Shown: one piece after another, positions 33,529 to 41,732 of the stretch
Position numbering within the stretch: position 1 is the first letter of the stretch
Layout: each line of letters begins with the position of its first letter
Source: Hydrogenophilales bacterium
Lineage (GTDB): Bacteria; Pseudomonadota; Gammaproteobacteria; Burkholderiales; Thiobacillaceae
NCBI GenBank assembly: GCA_023258975.1
Contig: JAHFRD010000004.1
Location: 62,001-126,000, forward strand
Direction: 5' to 3'
Length of the DNA: 64,000 bases
Notes under the pieces: generated by a model
What the model was told of the DNA's origin: nothing
Databases searched by the model: none
Seen by the model: the letters and a program-made list of their open reading frames with translations, nothing else
Made by a program: the position numbers and the translations under genes

Positions 33529-35426
33529 TGCGCAAGCGGCGGAACCATGACCACCGGCAGCGACTCCTGTTCCTGGGCGGGTTCACCTGTGGCCGGCGCG
33601 GGCCCGGAACGGCTGGCGCGCGCGCGCAGGGGCTGGTCGCTGGTCTGGGCTTCGGTGCCGGCGAAGAATTCGGCGTCGGCCAGTTCCGGGCGCTCGATGT
33701 TGCGCAGGATGCGCGGGGTGATGGTGAGGACGATCTCGGTCTTGTTGAGTTCGTCGCGGTTGCTGGAGAACAGGCGGCCGAGGATGGGCAGATCGCCCAG
33801 GCCCGGCACCTTGCTGGCCCCTGCGCGGTCCTCGTCGGAAATCAGGCCGGCCAGCACCTGGGTTTCGCCGTCCTTCAGGCGCAGCACGGTATTGGCGTTG
33901 CGGCTGCCCAACTGGTAGGTGAGGGTGCCGGTGGCGCTCTTCACTTCCTTGACGATGTTGGAGACCTCCATGCCGACCTTGATGGTGACGTCGCCTTCCA
34001 GGCCGACCTGCGGCTCCACGTCGAGCTTGAGGCCGACGTCGAGATAGGACACCGATTCGCTCACCACCCCGGTGGAGGTGGTGTTGGAGGTGATGACTGG
34101 CACCTTGTCGCCAACGTGGACCCTGGCCTTTTCCCGGCTCTTCACCCGGATGCGCGGGTTGGCGAGGATGTTGACGTCGCTGGCGTCCTTGCGCAGGTTG
34201 ACTGCGGGGGCGGGGCTGACCGAAATGTTCGACGAATTGAGATTGTTCGGAAGTATTTGCCGCAAGGTCAGGGGAAGGGTGGATTGAATCTGGGTTGTGG
34301 TCGAAACCGGCGCGCCGACAGCACCGGCTACTACCGATGTGTTGTTCACAACGTTGAGTACGGAAAGTTGATTCGGCCACTGCATCCCCAGATCCTGCAA
34401 GCGGCTGCGCTTCACTTCCATGATCTCCACATCCAGCATCACCTCGGCGTCGGGGCGGTCCGCCATCCGCACCAGTTTTTCCGCCAGCCTCACCACTTCC
34501 GGGGTGTCGCGCACCGCCACCATGTTCAGTTTTTCATCCACGTACACATCCTTGATGCGCGCCATCGTGCGCAGCAGCGTCATCACATTCTTGGCGTCGG
34601 CGTGGGCGAGGAAGAAGCTTTTCACCACCTGTTCCTGGTAGTCCTTCACCTTGTTGGGCTGGTTGGGGTAGATCAGCACGGTGTTGGGATTGAGCACCTT
34701 CTTCGCCAACTGGCTGGTGGCGAGCAGCGCGTCAAGGGCGTCGGTGATGGGGGTATCGCGCGCGAACACGGTGGCGCGCTGATCCGCCCGCACGTCCTTG
34801 TCGAACACGAAATTCAGGCCGGACTGGCGGCTCAAGGCATCGAACACCTGTTTCAGCGGCGCGTCGCGGAACTCCAGGCTCACCGGGCGACGGTAGCCGG
34901 CGCCCAGTTGCGGGATGTCGATGCCGCGTGCCAGCCCCGCCTGCTCCTCGGCCTGCTTGAGCAGACGCAACGCCTCCAGGTTGCCCGGTTCCCGCGCCAG
35001 CACGGCGCGCAGACGGGCGCGCGCCGCTTCCAGCTCATTCTTCGCCAGAGCCTCGGCCGCCGCCTTCAGCAGCGCCTGATTGTCCAGCCGCGCCTGAAGG
35101 GCGCCGAGAGCGCCGGCGACGCGGCCGTCGTCGCCATATTGCCGCGCCAGTTCCCGGTAAGCGGCGGCGGCTTCCTCCAGCTTGTCGGCGCGGGCCAGGG
35201 CTTCGGCGTCGAGCAGCCCCTTGCGCCGCAGCGCCTCGCGCGCCCGCATCAGCGCGGTGCGGTACTGCGCATTGCCGGGATGTTCGGCCACGGATTTTTC
35301 CAGCGCGGCCAGCCCGGCCGCGTCCTTGCCCTCGGCCAGCAGCCTTTCGCCTTCTCGGAAGGCGGGGTCGCCGGCGCATCCGGCCAGGGCCAGGACGCTG
35401 GCGACGATCAACAACAGCCGTTTCAT
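33525..35426 (-). CDS. Secretin lipoprotein of a type II-like secretion system
   Basis: 633 residues. The lipobox LALAGC gives a lipidated N-terminus and is followed by TPR-like helices (about 25-160), a short secretin/TonB N0-like domain (SLEFRDAPLKQVFDALSRQS), an N1-type region, then the secretin domain with VPVITSNTT and the conserved VPGLGDLPILGRLF near residues 550-565. The Pro-rich tail is short. It builds the outer-membrane channel. The TPR-plus-secretin layout is closer to MshL/PilQ-type or variant GspD proteins than to E. coli GspD. Overlaps of 4 bp occur at both ends. Confidence 0.88.
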   Translation of the reverse strand: MKRLLLIVASVLALAGCAGDPAFREGERLLAEGKDAAGLAALEKSVAEHPGNAQYRTALMRAREALRRKGLLDAEALARADKLEEAAAAYRELARQYGDDGRVAGALGALQARLDNQALLKAAAEALAKNELEAARARLRAVLAREPGNLEALRLLKQAEEQAGLARGIDIPQLGAGYRRPVSLEFRDAPLKQVFDALSRQSGLNFVFDKDVRADQRATVFARDTPITDALDALLATSQLAKKVLNPNTVLIYPNQPNKVKDYQEQVVKSFFLAHADAKNVMTLLRTMARIKDVYVDEKLNMVAVRDTPEVVRLAEKLVRMADRPDAEVMLDVEIMEVKRSRLQDLGMQWPNQLSVLNVVNNTSVVAGAVGAPVSTTTQIQSTLPLTLRQILPNNLNSSNISVSPAPAVNLRKDASDVNILANPRIRVKSREKARVHVGDKVPVITSNTTSTGVVSESVSYLDVGLKLDVEPQVGLEGDVTIKVGMEVSNIVKEVKSATGTLTYQLGSRNANTVLRLKDGETQVLAGLISDEDRAGASKVPGLGDLPILGRLFSSNRDELNKTEIVLTITPRILRNIERPELADAEFFAGTEAQTSDQPLRARASRSGPAPATGEPAQEQESLPVVMVPPLAQ

Positions 35427-35896
35427 GGGGTGATCCTCAATGTCTGCCGCAGGTTCAGGGCGGTCCAGGTGAAGGTGAGCGCGTCGTCGCTGGCCTGGTC
35501 GAGATGCCAGCCGGCCAGCGCCTCGCCGACCCGCGCTTGCAGCACGCGCTCGCCCTGGGCCAGAAAAACCACGTCCTTGCCGCCTTCCCGCCAGCGCCCC
35601 AGGTACTGGAACGGCAGGGGCGGCGCCATCGGCGGCGGCGGTGGCGGCTCCACCATCCCGCGTGCTGGCGGCGGGGGCGGCCGCCAGGATTGCGGCGGGA
35701 ACAGGTCGGCGTTCATCGGGCCGAGCGCGTTTGCGGATGCCGGGACGCTTGCGGTGACTTGAGCCACGACGACCGGCGCGGGAGCCCGCCCCGGTTTCGC
35801 CACGGCGCCCACCACTTCCGCCGCTGGCCGCGGCCAGAAGGCGGCGGCCAGGGTCGCGGCCAGGGCCAATGTGAGCAGGATTTGGCGCGGCTTCAT
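35423..35896 (-). CDS. GspC/PilP-like inner-membrane secretion protein
   Basis: 157 residues: an N-terminal membrane anchor (ILLTLALAATLAAAFWP), a long Pro-rich periplasmic linker (WRPPPPPARGMVEPPPPPP) and a small beta-domain (FQYLGRWREGGKDVVFLAQG). This layout fits proteins that link the inner-membrane platform to the secretin. Family membership rests mainly on position and layout. Confidence 0.72.
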   Translation of the reverse strand: MKPRQILLTLALAATLAAAFWPRPAAEVVGAVAKPGRAPAPVVVAQVTASVPASANALGPMNADLFPPQSWRPPPPPARGMVEPPPPPPMAPPLPFQYLGRWREGGKDVVFLAQGERVLQARVGEALAGWHLDQASDDALTFTWTALNLRQTLRITP

Positions 35897-36435
35897 CGCG
35901 CCGCCTCCAGGTTCAACACGAAGCGCAGACGCGCGTCCAGTTGCGTCGCGCCGATGTCGTCGCGCGTCAGTTCCAGGCTTTCCAGAAGCAGCGCCGGGTT
36001 TTTTTCGAGGACTTCCGCGAGGAAGGCGCGCAGGGCCGGATACGTGCCGCTGACCGGCAAGTCGATACGCAGGCGTCGGCCGGCTTCACCCACCTTGCTG
36101 GTCTCCGCGTAGCGGCCCTCGTCGAGGCTCAGGTCGTGATGGCGGGCGGCGGCGAACAGGGTGGGCAAGGCGGTTTCCATGCGTTCATGGGGTAGGGCAA
36201 GCGGCTTCGGCGCGCGCTCGGCCGCAAGCGGCAAGAGGGCGCGGCGGGCGGCTTCGGCCCGCCGGGTGGCCACCTCGTCTTGCAGCGGCGCGTTGACCAG
36301 CGGGTCGGCCGCCAGCGCGGCCGCCAGCAACGCGGCCCCCAGCGCGCCGGGCCAGCCCAGGCGGGCGAGCTGGAACTGGAGCCGGGCGAGGCTTGCTGAA
36401 CGGGCCGATGGCGGTGCCGGCGTCACGTTTTTCAT
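35893..36435 (-). CDS. GspM/PilO-like platform protein
   Basis: 180 residues from MKNVTPAPPS. One transmembrane helix (WPGALGAALLAAALAADPL) is followed by a short coiled segment (EVATRRAEAARRALLPL) and a ferredoxin-like domain (LRIDLPVSGTYPALRAFLAE). This is the layout of PilO/GspM. Overlaps of 4 bp on both sides show tight coupling. Confidence 0.72.
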   Translation of the reverse strand: MKNVTPAPPSARSASLARLQFQLARLGWPGALGAALLAAALAADPLVNAPLQDEVATRRAEAARRALLPLAAERAPKPLALPHERMETALPTLFAAARHHDLSLDEGRYAETSKVGEAGRRLRIDLPVSGTYPALRAFLAEVLEKNPALLLESLELTRDDIGATQLDARLRFVLNLEAAR

Positions 36436-37610
36436 CGCGCCCCCCAATCCAGCCGAATCTCGAAGCGCAGCGGTTGTTGCGCGTCCTCGTGGCGAACCGT
36501 GTGTTGCACCAGGCTGGCGTTGCTGAACCCGGCGTCGCCGCGCAGGGCCTTGAGCCAGTCCAGCATGTCGGCCTCGGAACGCGCCTCGGCGGTGATGCGC
36601 GCCTCGCCGCGCGCGGCGTCGCCGCGCAGGGACAACAGGGCGATCCGCGCCGGTCTTTGGCTTTCCAGCCGATTCAGCAGATCGCCCCAGGGCCGCGCCG
36701 CCGGGGCGTCGGTGGTGGTGGGCTGCTGGCGCGGCCGGGCGGATACGGATGCGGGGGCGGCGGCGGGAAGGGCGGCGAGTTGTTCCGCCAGCGTCATGTG
36801 GTGATTGCCGGCCAGCGCGGCCAGGCCCAGGCCCGCCGCCAGCAGCAGCCACGCCGCGAGGGGCTGCTGCTGGCGGGTCGGCAGGAAATCCAGCGCGCCG
36901 CACCCGGAGGGAAGCGCGGCTTCGGGCGCGTTGGCGAGCACGCGGGCGCCATTCCAGTCGCCCGCCACCCCGGTGCCGACCAGGCGCAACGGCGCATCTC
37001 CCAGGCCATCGACCAGTTCCGCGCGCGCCAGCAGGCCGGCCAGGGCTTCCGGCCCGCCGCGCGCGCTTTCGAGCGCGACCGGCTCGCCGCGCGCCAGGCT
37101 GACCAGGGTGAGGCGCCCGGCCTCCGCCAGAAGCAGGCGAGCCGCGCCGTGCCCGGCGTGGCGCGCCAGCGTCGGCGCCACCCAGGAAGTCACGGTGGCG
37201 GCGGCGAGGCCCGCTTGCGCCAGGGCGCGCAGGAGTTCCGCCCAGTGCCCGGCGTCGATGCCGGCGGCCAGGATGGGTACGCCGGCCGGGGCGGGGCGGA
37301 AGGCGAGGCGCCAGTTCGCGGCCAGTTCGCCGAAGCGTTCCGCCACCTGGCTTTCCACCCAGCCCCGGCTTTCCTCGAAATTCAGCCGGGTGGGTGCGCC
37401 GGGCAGCAGCCAGAGCGGAGCGAAATGCGAGGACAGGAGGATCGTCACGCGGCCAGCCGGCTTGTGGCTTGCCAGCAAGCCGGGCAATGCCGCCAGGACG
37501 CCGGCCCAGCCGGGGTCGCCGATGTCGGCGGCGTGCGGGGCGCCGCCCGCGCGCAGGACGACGCGGTCGGGGGCGAGGTAAAGCTGAACCCTACCCCACG
37601 AAGGTGACAC
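36432..37610 (-). CDS. GspL/PilM-N-like platform protein
   Basis: GTG start at 37610 (VSPSWGRVQLYLAPDRV), 392 residues, overlapping the gspE stop by 20 bp. An N-terminal actin-like cytosolic half (about 1-250) precedes one transmembrane helix (PLAAWLLLAAGLGLAALAG, about 275-295) and a periplasmic PilN/GspL-like domain. It should join the ATPase to the inner-membrane platform. The start is uncertain, as longer in-frame options lie inside gspE. Confidence 0.7.
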   Translation of the reverse strand: MSPSWGRVQLYLAPDRVVLRAGGAPHAADIGDPGWAGVLAALPGLLASHKPAGRVTILLSSHFAPLWLLPGAPTRLNFEESRGWVESQVAERFGELAANWRLAFRPAPAGVPILAAGIDAGHWAELLRALAQAGLAAATVTSWVAPTLARHAGHGAARLLLAEAGRLTLVSLARGEPVALESARGGPEALAGLLARAELVDGLGDAPLRLVGTGVAGDWNGARVLANAPEAALPSGCGALDFLPTRQQQPLAAWLLLAAGLGLAALAGNHHMTLAEQLAALPAAAPASVSARPRQQPTTTDAPAARPWGDLLNRLESQRPARIALLSLRGDAARGEARITAEARSEADMLDWLKALRGDAGFSNASLVQHTVRHEDAQQPLRFEIRLDWGAR

Positions 37611-39294
37611 GGTTCGCCTCCTCCAGCGTGGTTTCGCCCAGCCGCACCAGATCCAGCGCGGCTTCGCGCAAGGGGCGCACGCCGGCGCGGGCGGCGGCTT
37701 CCTTGAGCTGGCGGATGGGCGCGCGGGCAACGATGAGTTCGCGCAGTTCGTCGTTCAGGCGCATCAGTTCGGCGATGGCGCGGCGGCCCTTGTAGCCGCT
37801 GCCGCGACAGTGGGCGCAACCTCGGCCCGCGCGGAAGTCCCAGCCGGCGGCGTCAGAGATGCCGGAGAGCGCCAGGAGTTCGGCGTTCGGCGCGGCCGGC
37901 GCGGCGCAATTCGGACAGTTGACCCGCACCAGGCGCTGCGCGAGAACGCCGTTGAGGGCGGAAACCAGGCTGTAGGGGTCGACGCCCATGTGCATGAAGC
38001 GGCCGATCACGTCGAACACGTTGTTGGCATGCACGGTGGTGAACACCAGGTGGCCGGTGAGCGCGGACTGGATGGCGATCTGCGCGGTTTCCGGGTCGCG
38101 GATCTCGCCCACCATGATCTTGTCCGGGTCGTGCCGCAGGATGGAGCGCAGGCCGCGCGCGAAGGTGAGGCCCTTCTTCTCGTTGACCGGGATCTGCAAC
38201 ACGCCGGCCAACTGGTATTCCACCGGGTCTTCGATGGTGATGATCTTGTCGCGCCCGGTATTGATCTCGGAGAGTGCCGCATAAAGCGTCGTCGTCTTGC
38301 CGGAACCCGTGGGGCCGGTGACCAGGAACATGCCGTAGGGTTCGCGCGTCAGGCGGCGGATGGATTCCAGCGCCGCGCCCGCGAAACCGAGGCGTTCCAG
38401 GGTGATGCCGGAAAGCGTGTCGTCGAGTTGCTGGCGGTCGAGCACGCGCAGCACGGCATCCTCGCCGAACACGCCGGGCATGATGGAGACGCGGATGTCC
38501 ACCTCGCGGCCGCGCAGCTTCACCTTGAAACGGCCGTCCTGGGGAATGCGCCGCTCGGCGATGTCCAGTTCGGCCATCACCTTCACCCGCGAGATCACCT
38601 GTTCCGCCATCTCGCGCCCGGCAGGCTGGGCGATGCGGTTGAGTACGCCGTCGATGCGGTATTTGATGGTCAGTCCCTGGGCGTCGTTTTCCAGGTGGAT
38701 GTCGGAAGCGCCGCTGGAGAGCGCGTCGTACAGCGTGGAATGCACCAGTTTGATGATCGGCGAGGCATCGGCGCCGATGGCCTGCAGCGAGAGTTCCTCG
38801 GCGCGGCCATCGTCCCCGCTCGCGGCGGATTCGCCCAGCACGCCGTCCATCGCCTTGAGGTTCACCTCCAGGCGATGCAGCCAGGCCAGGATGTCCTCGC
38901 GCCGCGCCAGGGCGGGGCGGAAAGCAAAATTGAGGCGGCGCTCGGCCCATTCCAGCAACTCGGGTTTGAGCGGGTCGGCGAACACGAACCAGAGGTTGCC
39001 GTCGCCGTCGCGGCAGGCGGCACACTCGCGCGCCAGGGAATGCGCGAACGGCAGCAGATCGAAGGCGGGCGCCATGTCGCGCAGCTTCGCCATGTCCAGC
39101 GCCGGGAAGGAAAAAGCCTCGGCCAGGGCGCGCGGAAAGGCCTTGGCATCCAGCCCGGCCAGGCGTTCCAGCGCGGCCAGCGGCGTTTCGCCGTGGGCGA
39201 TGGCCTGCTCGCGAGCCTGGCGGATGAGATCGGAGGTGATCCGTAGCGCGGGCATCCCTGCCTGCGAGTGGGCGGCTTCGGCGTGCAGATTCAT
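37591..39294 (-). CDS. gspE: GspE-type secretion ATPase
   Basis: 567 residues. An N1E-like domain (about 20-150) is followed by the ATPase core with Walker A GPTGSGKT, the Asp box (IITIEDPVEYQL), Walker B (IMVGEIRDPETA), the His box and the tetracysteine zinc cluster CPNC ... CAHC followed by GSGYKGR. All key motifs are present. It powers pseudopilus assembly. The start overlaps the gspF stop by 4 bp. Confidence 0.95.
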   Translation of the reverse strand: MNLHAEAAHSQAGMPALRITSDLIRQAREQAIAHGETPLAALERLAGLDAKAFPRALAEAFSFPALDMAKLRDMAPAFDLLPFAHSLARECAACRDGDGNLWFVFADPLKPELLEWAERRLNFAFRPALARREDILAWLHRLEVNLKAMDGVLGESAASGDDGRAEELSLQAIGADASPIIKLVHSTLYDALSSGASDIHLENDAQGLTIKYRIDGVLNRIAQPAGREMAEQVISRVKVMAELDIAERRIPQDGRFKVKLRGREVDIRVSIMPGVFGEDAVLRVLDRQQLDDTLSGITLERLGFAGAALESIRRLTREPYGMFLVTGPTGSGKTTTLYAALSEINTGRDKIITIEDPVEYQLAGVLQIPVNEKKGLTFARGLRSILRHDPDKIMVGEIRDPETAQIAIQSALTGHLVFTTVHANNVFDVIGRFMHMGVDPYSLVSALNGVLAQRLVRVNCPNCAAPAAPNAELLALSGISDAAGWDFRAGRGCAHCRGSGYKGRRAIAELMRLNDELRELIVARAPIRQLKEAAARAGVRPLREAALDLVRLGETTLEEANRVTFVG

Positions 39295-40475
39295 TCGATG
39301 CTCCCGGCCAGTTCAAAAATGGGCAGATACAGCAACACCACGATCAGCCCCACCAGGAGGCCGATGACGGCCATCAGCAGGGGCTCGAACACACGGGTGA
39401 AACTTTCCACGAAACGGCTGGTTTCCTCGTCGTGGAAGCTGGCGAGGTTTTCCATCATCTCGCCCATCTGCCCGCTTTTTTCCCCCACGCGCAGCAGGCG
39501 CGCGGCCACCGGGGTGGTGAGGCCGGCCTGTTGCATGGCTTCTGAAATGGGCTGGCCGGCGCGGATGTGGCCGGCGGCGACCGCCACGCGCGAACGCAGT
39601 TCCACCGCCAGCAGGCCGGCAGCCATGTCCAGCGCGGGCAGGATGGGTGTGCCGCCGGAGAGCAACATGCCCACGGTGCGATAGAAACGGGTGAGCTGGA
39701 ATACGCGCAGACGCTCGCCCAGGCCGGGCAGGCGCCAGGCCAGGCGCGCCACGGCGGCGCGCGCGGCGGGGCGGGACGCGGCCCAGGCCAGGGTGAGCGC
39801 GGCGCTCGTGAAGCCCAGGGCGGCGGCCAGCCCGTGCGCGTCGATCCAGACGCCCAGGCCCATCAACGCGCGCGAGGCCCAGGGCAGGCGCTCCAGGTGG
39901 TCGGCGTAGATGGAGGCGAAGCGCGGCGTGACGAAGCCGACCAGGAACAGCGCCACCAGACCGCCCAGAACCAGGAGCATGAGCGGGTAGATCGAGGCGG
40001 ACACGACCTTGCGGCGCACCGTGTCCACCCGTTCCTGCCAGGCCACGTAGCGCGCCAGCGCGGGCGCCAGGTCGCCGCTGCGTTCGGCGGCGCGCGCGCT
40101 GGCGGCGTACAGGGCGGGAAACACGGCGGGGAAGTGGCCCAGCGCGGCGGAGAAGGCTTCCCCCTGCCGGAGCCGCTCCAGCACTCCGGCCAGCACCTGG
40201 CGGGGTTCGCTCCGGGTTTCCTTTTCGAGCAGGGTCTGCAGGGCTTCGATCAAGGCCAGGCCGCTGGAGAGCAGGGCCAGGAGTTCGCGCGTGAACAGCA
40301 CCAGGGGGAAGCGCGAGCGTCGCGTGAACAGGCTTTCCAGCCCCCGGTCGGGCCGCACCGCGAGCACGGTCAGCCCCTCGCCGCGCGCGGCTGCGGCAGC
40401 CTCGGCGGCGCTGGCGGCTTCCAGGCGCAGGCTGACGCGGCCGGAGGCGTTGAGGGCGCGGATATGGAAGATCAT
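39291..40475 (-). CDS. gspF: GspF-type inner-membrane platform protein
   Basis: 394 residues from MIFHIRALN. Two GspF domains, each with a cytosolic helical bundle (FTRELLALLSSGLALIEALQ; FYRTVGMLLSGGTPILPALD), and three transmembrane helices (LMLLVLGGLVALFLVG; the middle one; LLMAVIGLLVGLIVVLLYLP). Standard length. It recruits GspE and supports pseudopilus growth. Confidence 0.93.
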   Translation of the reverse strand: MIFHIRALNASGRVSLRLEAASAAEAAAAARGEGLTVLAVRPDRGLESLFTRRSRFPLVLFTRELLALLSSGLALIEALQTLLEKETRSEPRQVLAGVLERLRQGEAFSAALGHFPAVFPALYAASARAAERSGDLAPALARYVAWQERVDTVRRKVVSASIYPLMLLVLGGLVALFLVGFVTPRFASIYADHLERLPWASRALMGLGVWIDAHGLAAALGFTSAALTLAWAASRPAARAAVARLAWRLPGLGERLRVFQLTRFYRTVGMLLSGGTPILPALDMAAGLLAVELRSRVAVAAGHIRAGQPISEAMQQAGLTTPVAARLLRVGEKSGQMGEMMENLASFHDEETSRFVESFTRVFEPLLMAVIGLLVGLIVVLLYLPIFELAGSIE

Positions 40476-40509
40476 TCCGGTTCGCCCGACCCGTGTTCCC
40501 GCGCGCCCC

Positions 40510-40938
40510 TCATTGCCAGCTCGCGATGTCCGTGTCTTCGCCGCTACCGCCGGCCTGGCCATCGCGGCCGAAGGACCAGAGGTCGTATTCGCCATGCTCT
40601 CCCGGCTGCCGGTATTGGTAGGGGTGGCCCCAGGGGTCGTTGGGCACGGCCTTTTTCAGGTACGGCCCCTGCCAGCGCGCCTCGCCGACGGGGGGTTCGT
40701 TGAGCGCGGCGAGGCCCGGCCGGGACGGCGGGTAACGCCCCACGTCGAGCCGGTATTGGTCGAGGGCGTCTTCCAGCGCTTTCACCTGCGCGCGCGCCAC
40801 TTTCACCTCGGATTTGCCCACCTGGGCGAAATAGCGCGGCGCCACGTAGCCGACCAGCAGGCCCAGGATGACCAGGACCACCAGGAGTTCCAGCAGGGTG
40901 AAGCCGGCGCTGCGGCGTACTCGGTGAGGTTGTTTCAT
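40510..40938 (-). CDS. gspG: GspG major pseudopilin
   Basis: 142 residues from MKQPHRVRRSAG; an ATG three codons earlier overlaps the upstream stop. The prepilin site RRSAG-FTLLELLVVLVILGLLVG has Glu5. The GspG hallmark tail is present: RPGLAALNEPP, GPYLKKAVPNDPWGHPYQY and EYDLWSFGRDGQAGG ending in the calcium-site-like EDTDIASW. It is first of the core secretion genes. Confidence 0.93.
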   Translation of the reverse strand: MKQPHRVRRSAGFTLLELLVVLVILGLLVGYVAPRYFAQVGKSEVKVARAQVKALEDALDQYRLDVGRYPPSRPGLAALNEPPVGEARWQGPYLKKAVPNDPWGHPYQYRQPGEHGEYDLWSFGRDGQAGGSGEDTDIASWQ

Positions 40939-40943
40939 GGCGC

Positions 40944-41714
40944 TCATTTTGCGAATGCCTTGCTGAACATGGCGCCCAGGCCCCAATCGGCGCTGCCGTT
41001 GGAAAAGCCCTTGACGGCATAGGTCTGGAGTTTCATGCCACCGCCGAACTTGTGCACCCAGTAGGCGGTGGCCTCGTTGCTGGCGACGCCGCTCGCCGTG
41101 CTGGCCTGGCGGCGATCCCACATCAGGCCGAGGCTGTTTTCGGAAGATTTCTTGTAGCCCAGTCCCAGCGTGCCGCCCCAGACGTTTTTCAGGTTGCTTC
41201 CGGCCGGATCGCCGGTGACGCGATAGGACACGGTGGCGAAAGGCGTCCAGGCGCCGGCCGGGTAATACAGATCGGCCAGCGCGGTGTAGTCGTTTTTCCC
41301 GCTGCCCAGGCCGGTGTCCGCCGTGGCCAGCTTGGCTTTGGCGGTCAGATCCAGCAAAACGCCCAGTACCGGTTGTTCGAACAGGCTGTGGCTGTAGCTG
41401 GCCACCACATCGCCCATGCCTTCCTGGCTGGTCTTGGCTCCGGCGCCGTCATAGACCGGGCGGCCGGCGGCATCGACCCCGATCAGGTTGCCGCCGCCGG
41501 GCGCGCGAATGCGCAGCCAGGGGACGGTCAGCTTGAAGATGGACGCGCCGGTCTCGTATTTGGTGGTAAGCGGGACATACCAGATCTCGGTGGACTGGCT
41601 GGCGCCATATTTGCCGTTGCTGTAATCCAGCCCGCTACTCAACGTGAAATCTCCCGCGCCGGCCGGCAAGACGGGCAAGGACAACAAAAAAACAACGGTA
41701 ATCAATCTTTTCAT
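40944..41714 (-). CDS. Outer-membrane beta-barrel protein (transporter/MetA-pathway-like)
   Basis: 256 residues with a signal peptide (VVFLLSLPVLPAGAG) and alternating amphipathic strands throughout (FTLSSGLDYSNGKYG, ASIFKLTVPWLRIRAPGG, VSYRVTGDP, WVHKFGGGMKLQTYAVKG). It resembles proteins called Phenol_MetA_deg-type transporters. Its stop overlaps the alternative gspG start, and it follows the DUF5666 gene by 18 bp, so it belongs to the secretion operon. Role unknown. Confidence 0.75.
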   Translation of the reverse strand: MKRLITVVFLLSLPVLPAGAGDFTLSSGLDYSNGKYGASQSTEIWYVPLTTKYETGASIFKLTVPWLRIRAPGGGNLIGVDAAGRPVYDGAGAKTSQEGMGDVVASYSHSLFEQPVLGVLLDLTAKAKLATADTGLGSGKNDYTALADLYYPAGAWTPFATVSYRVTGDPAGSNLKNVWGGTLGLGYKKSSENSLGLMWDRRQASTASGVASNEATAYWVHKFGGGMKLQTYAVKGFSNGSADWGLGAMFSKAFAK

Positions 41715-41732
41715 CTCGGCATCTCCTTTTCG

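Noticed and set aside
33483-35762. 759-codon plus-strand open frame opposite the secretin
   Set aside because: It is His/Gln/Gly-rich shadow sequence, while the minus strand encodes a clear secretin.
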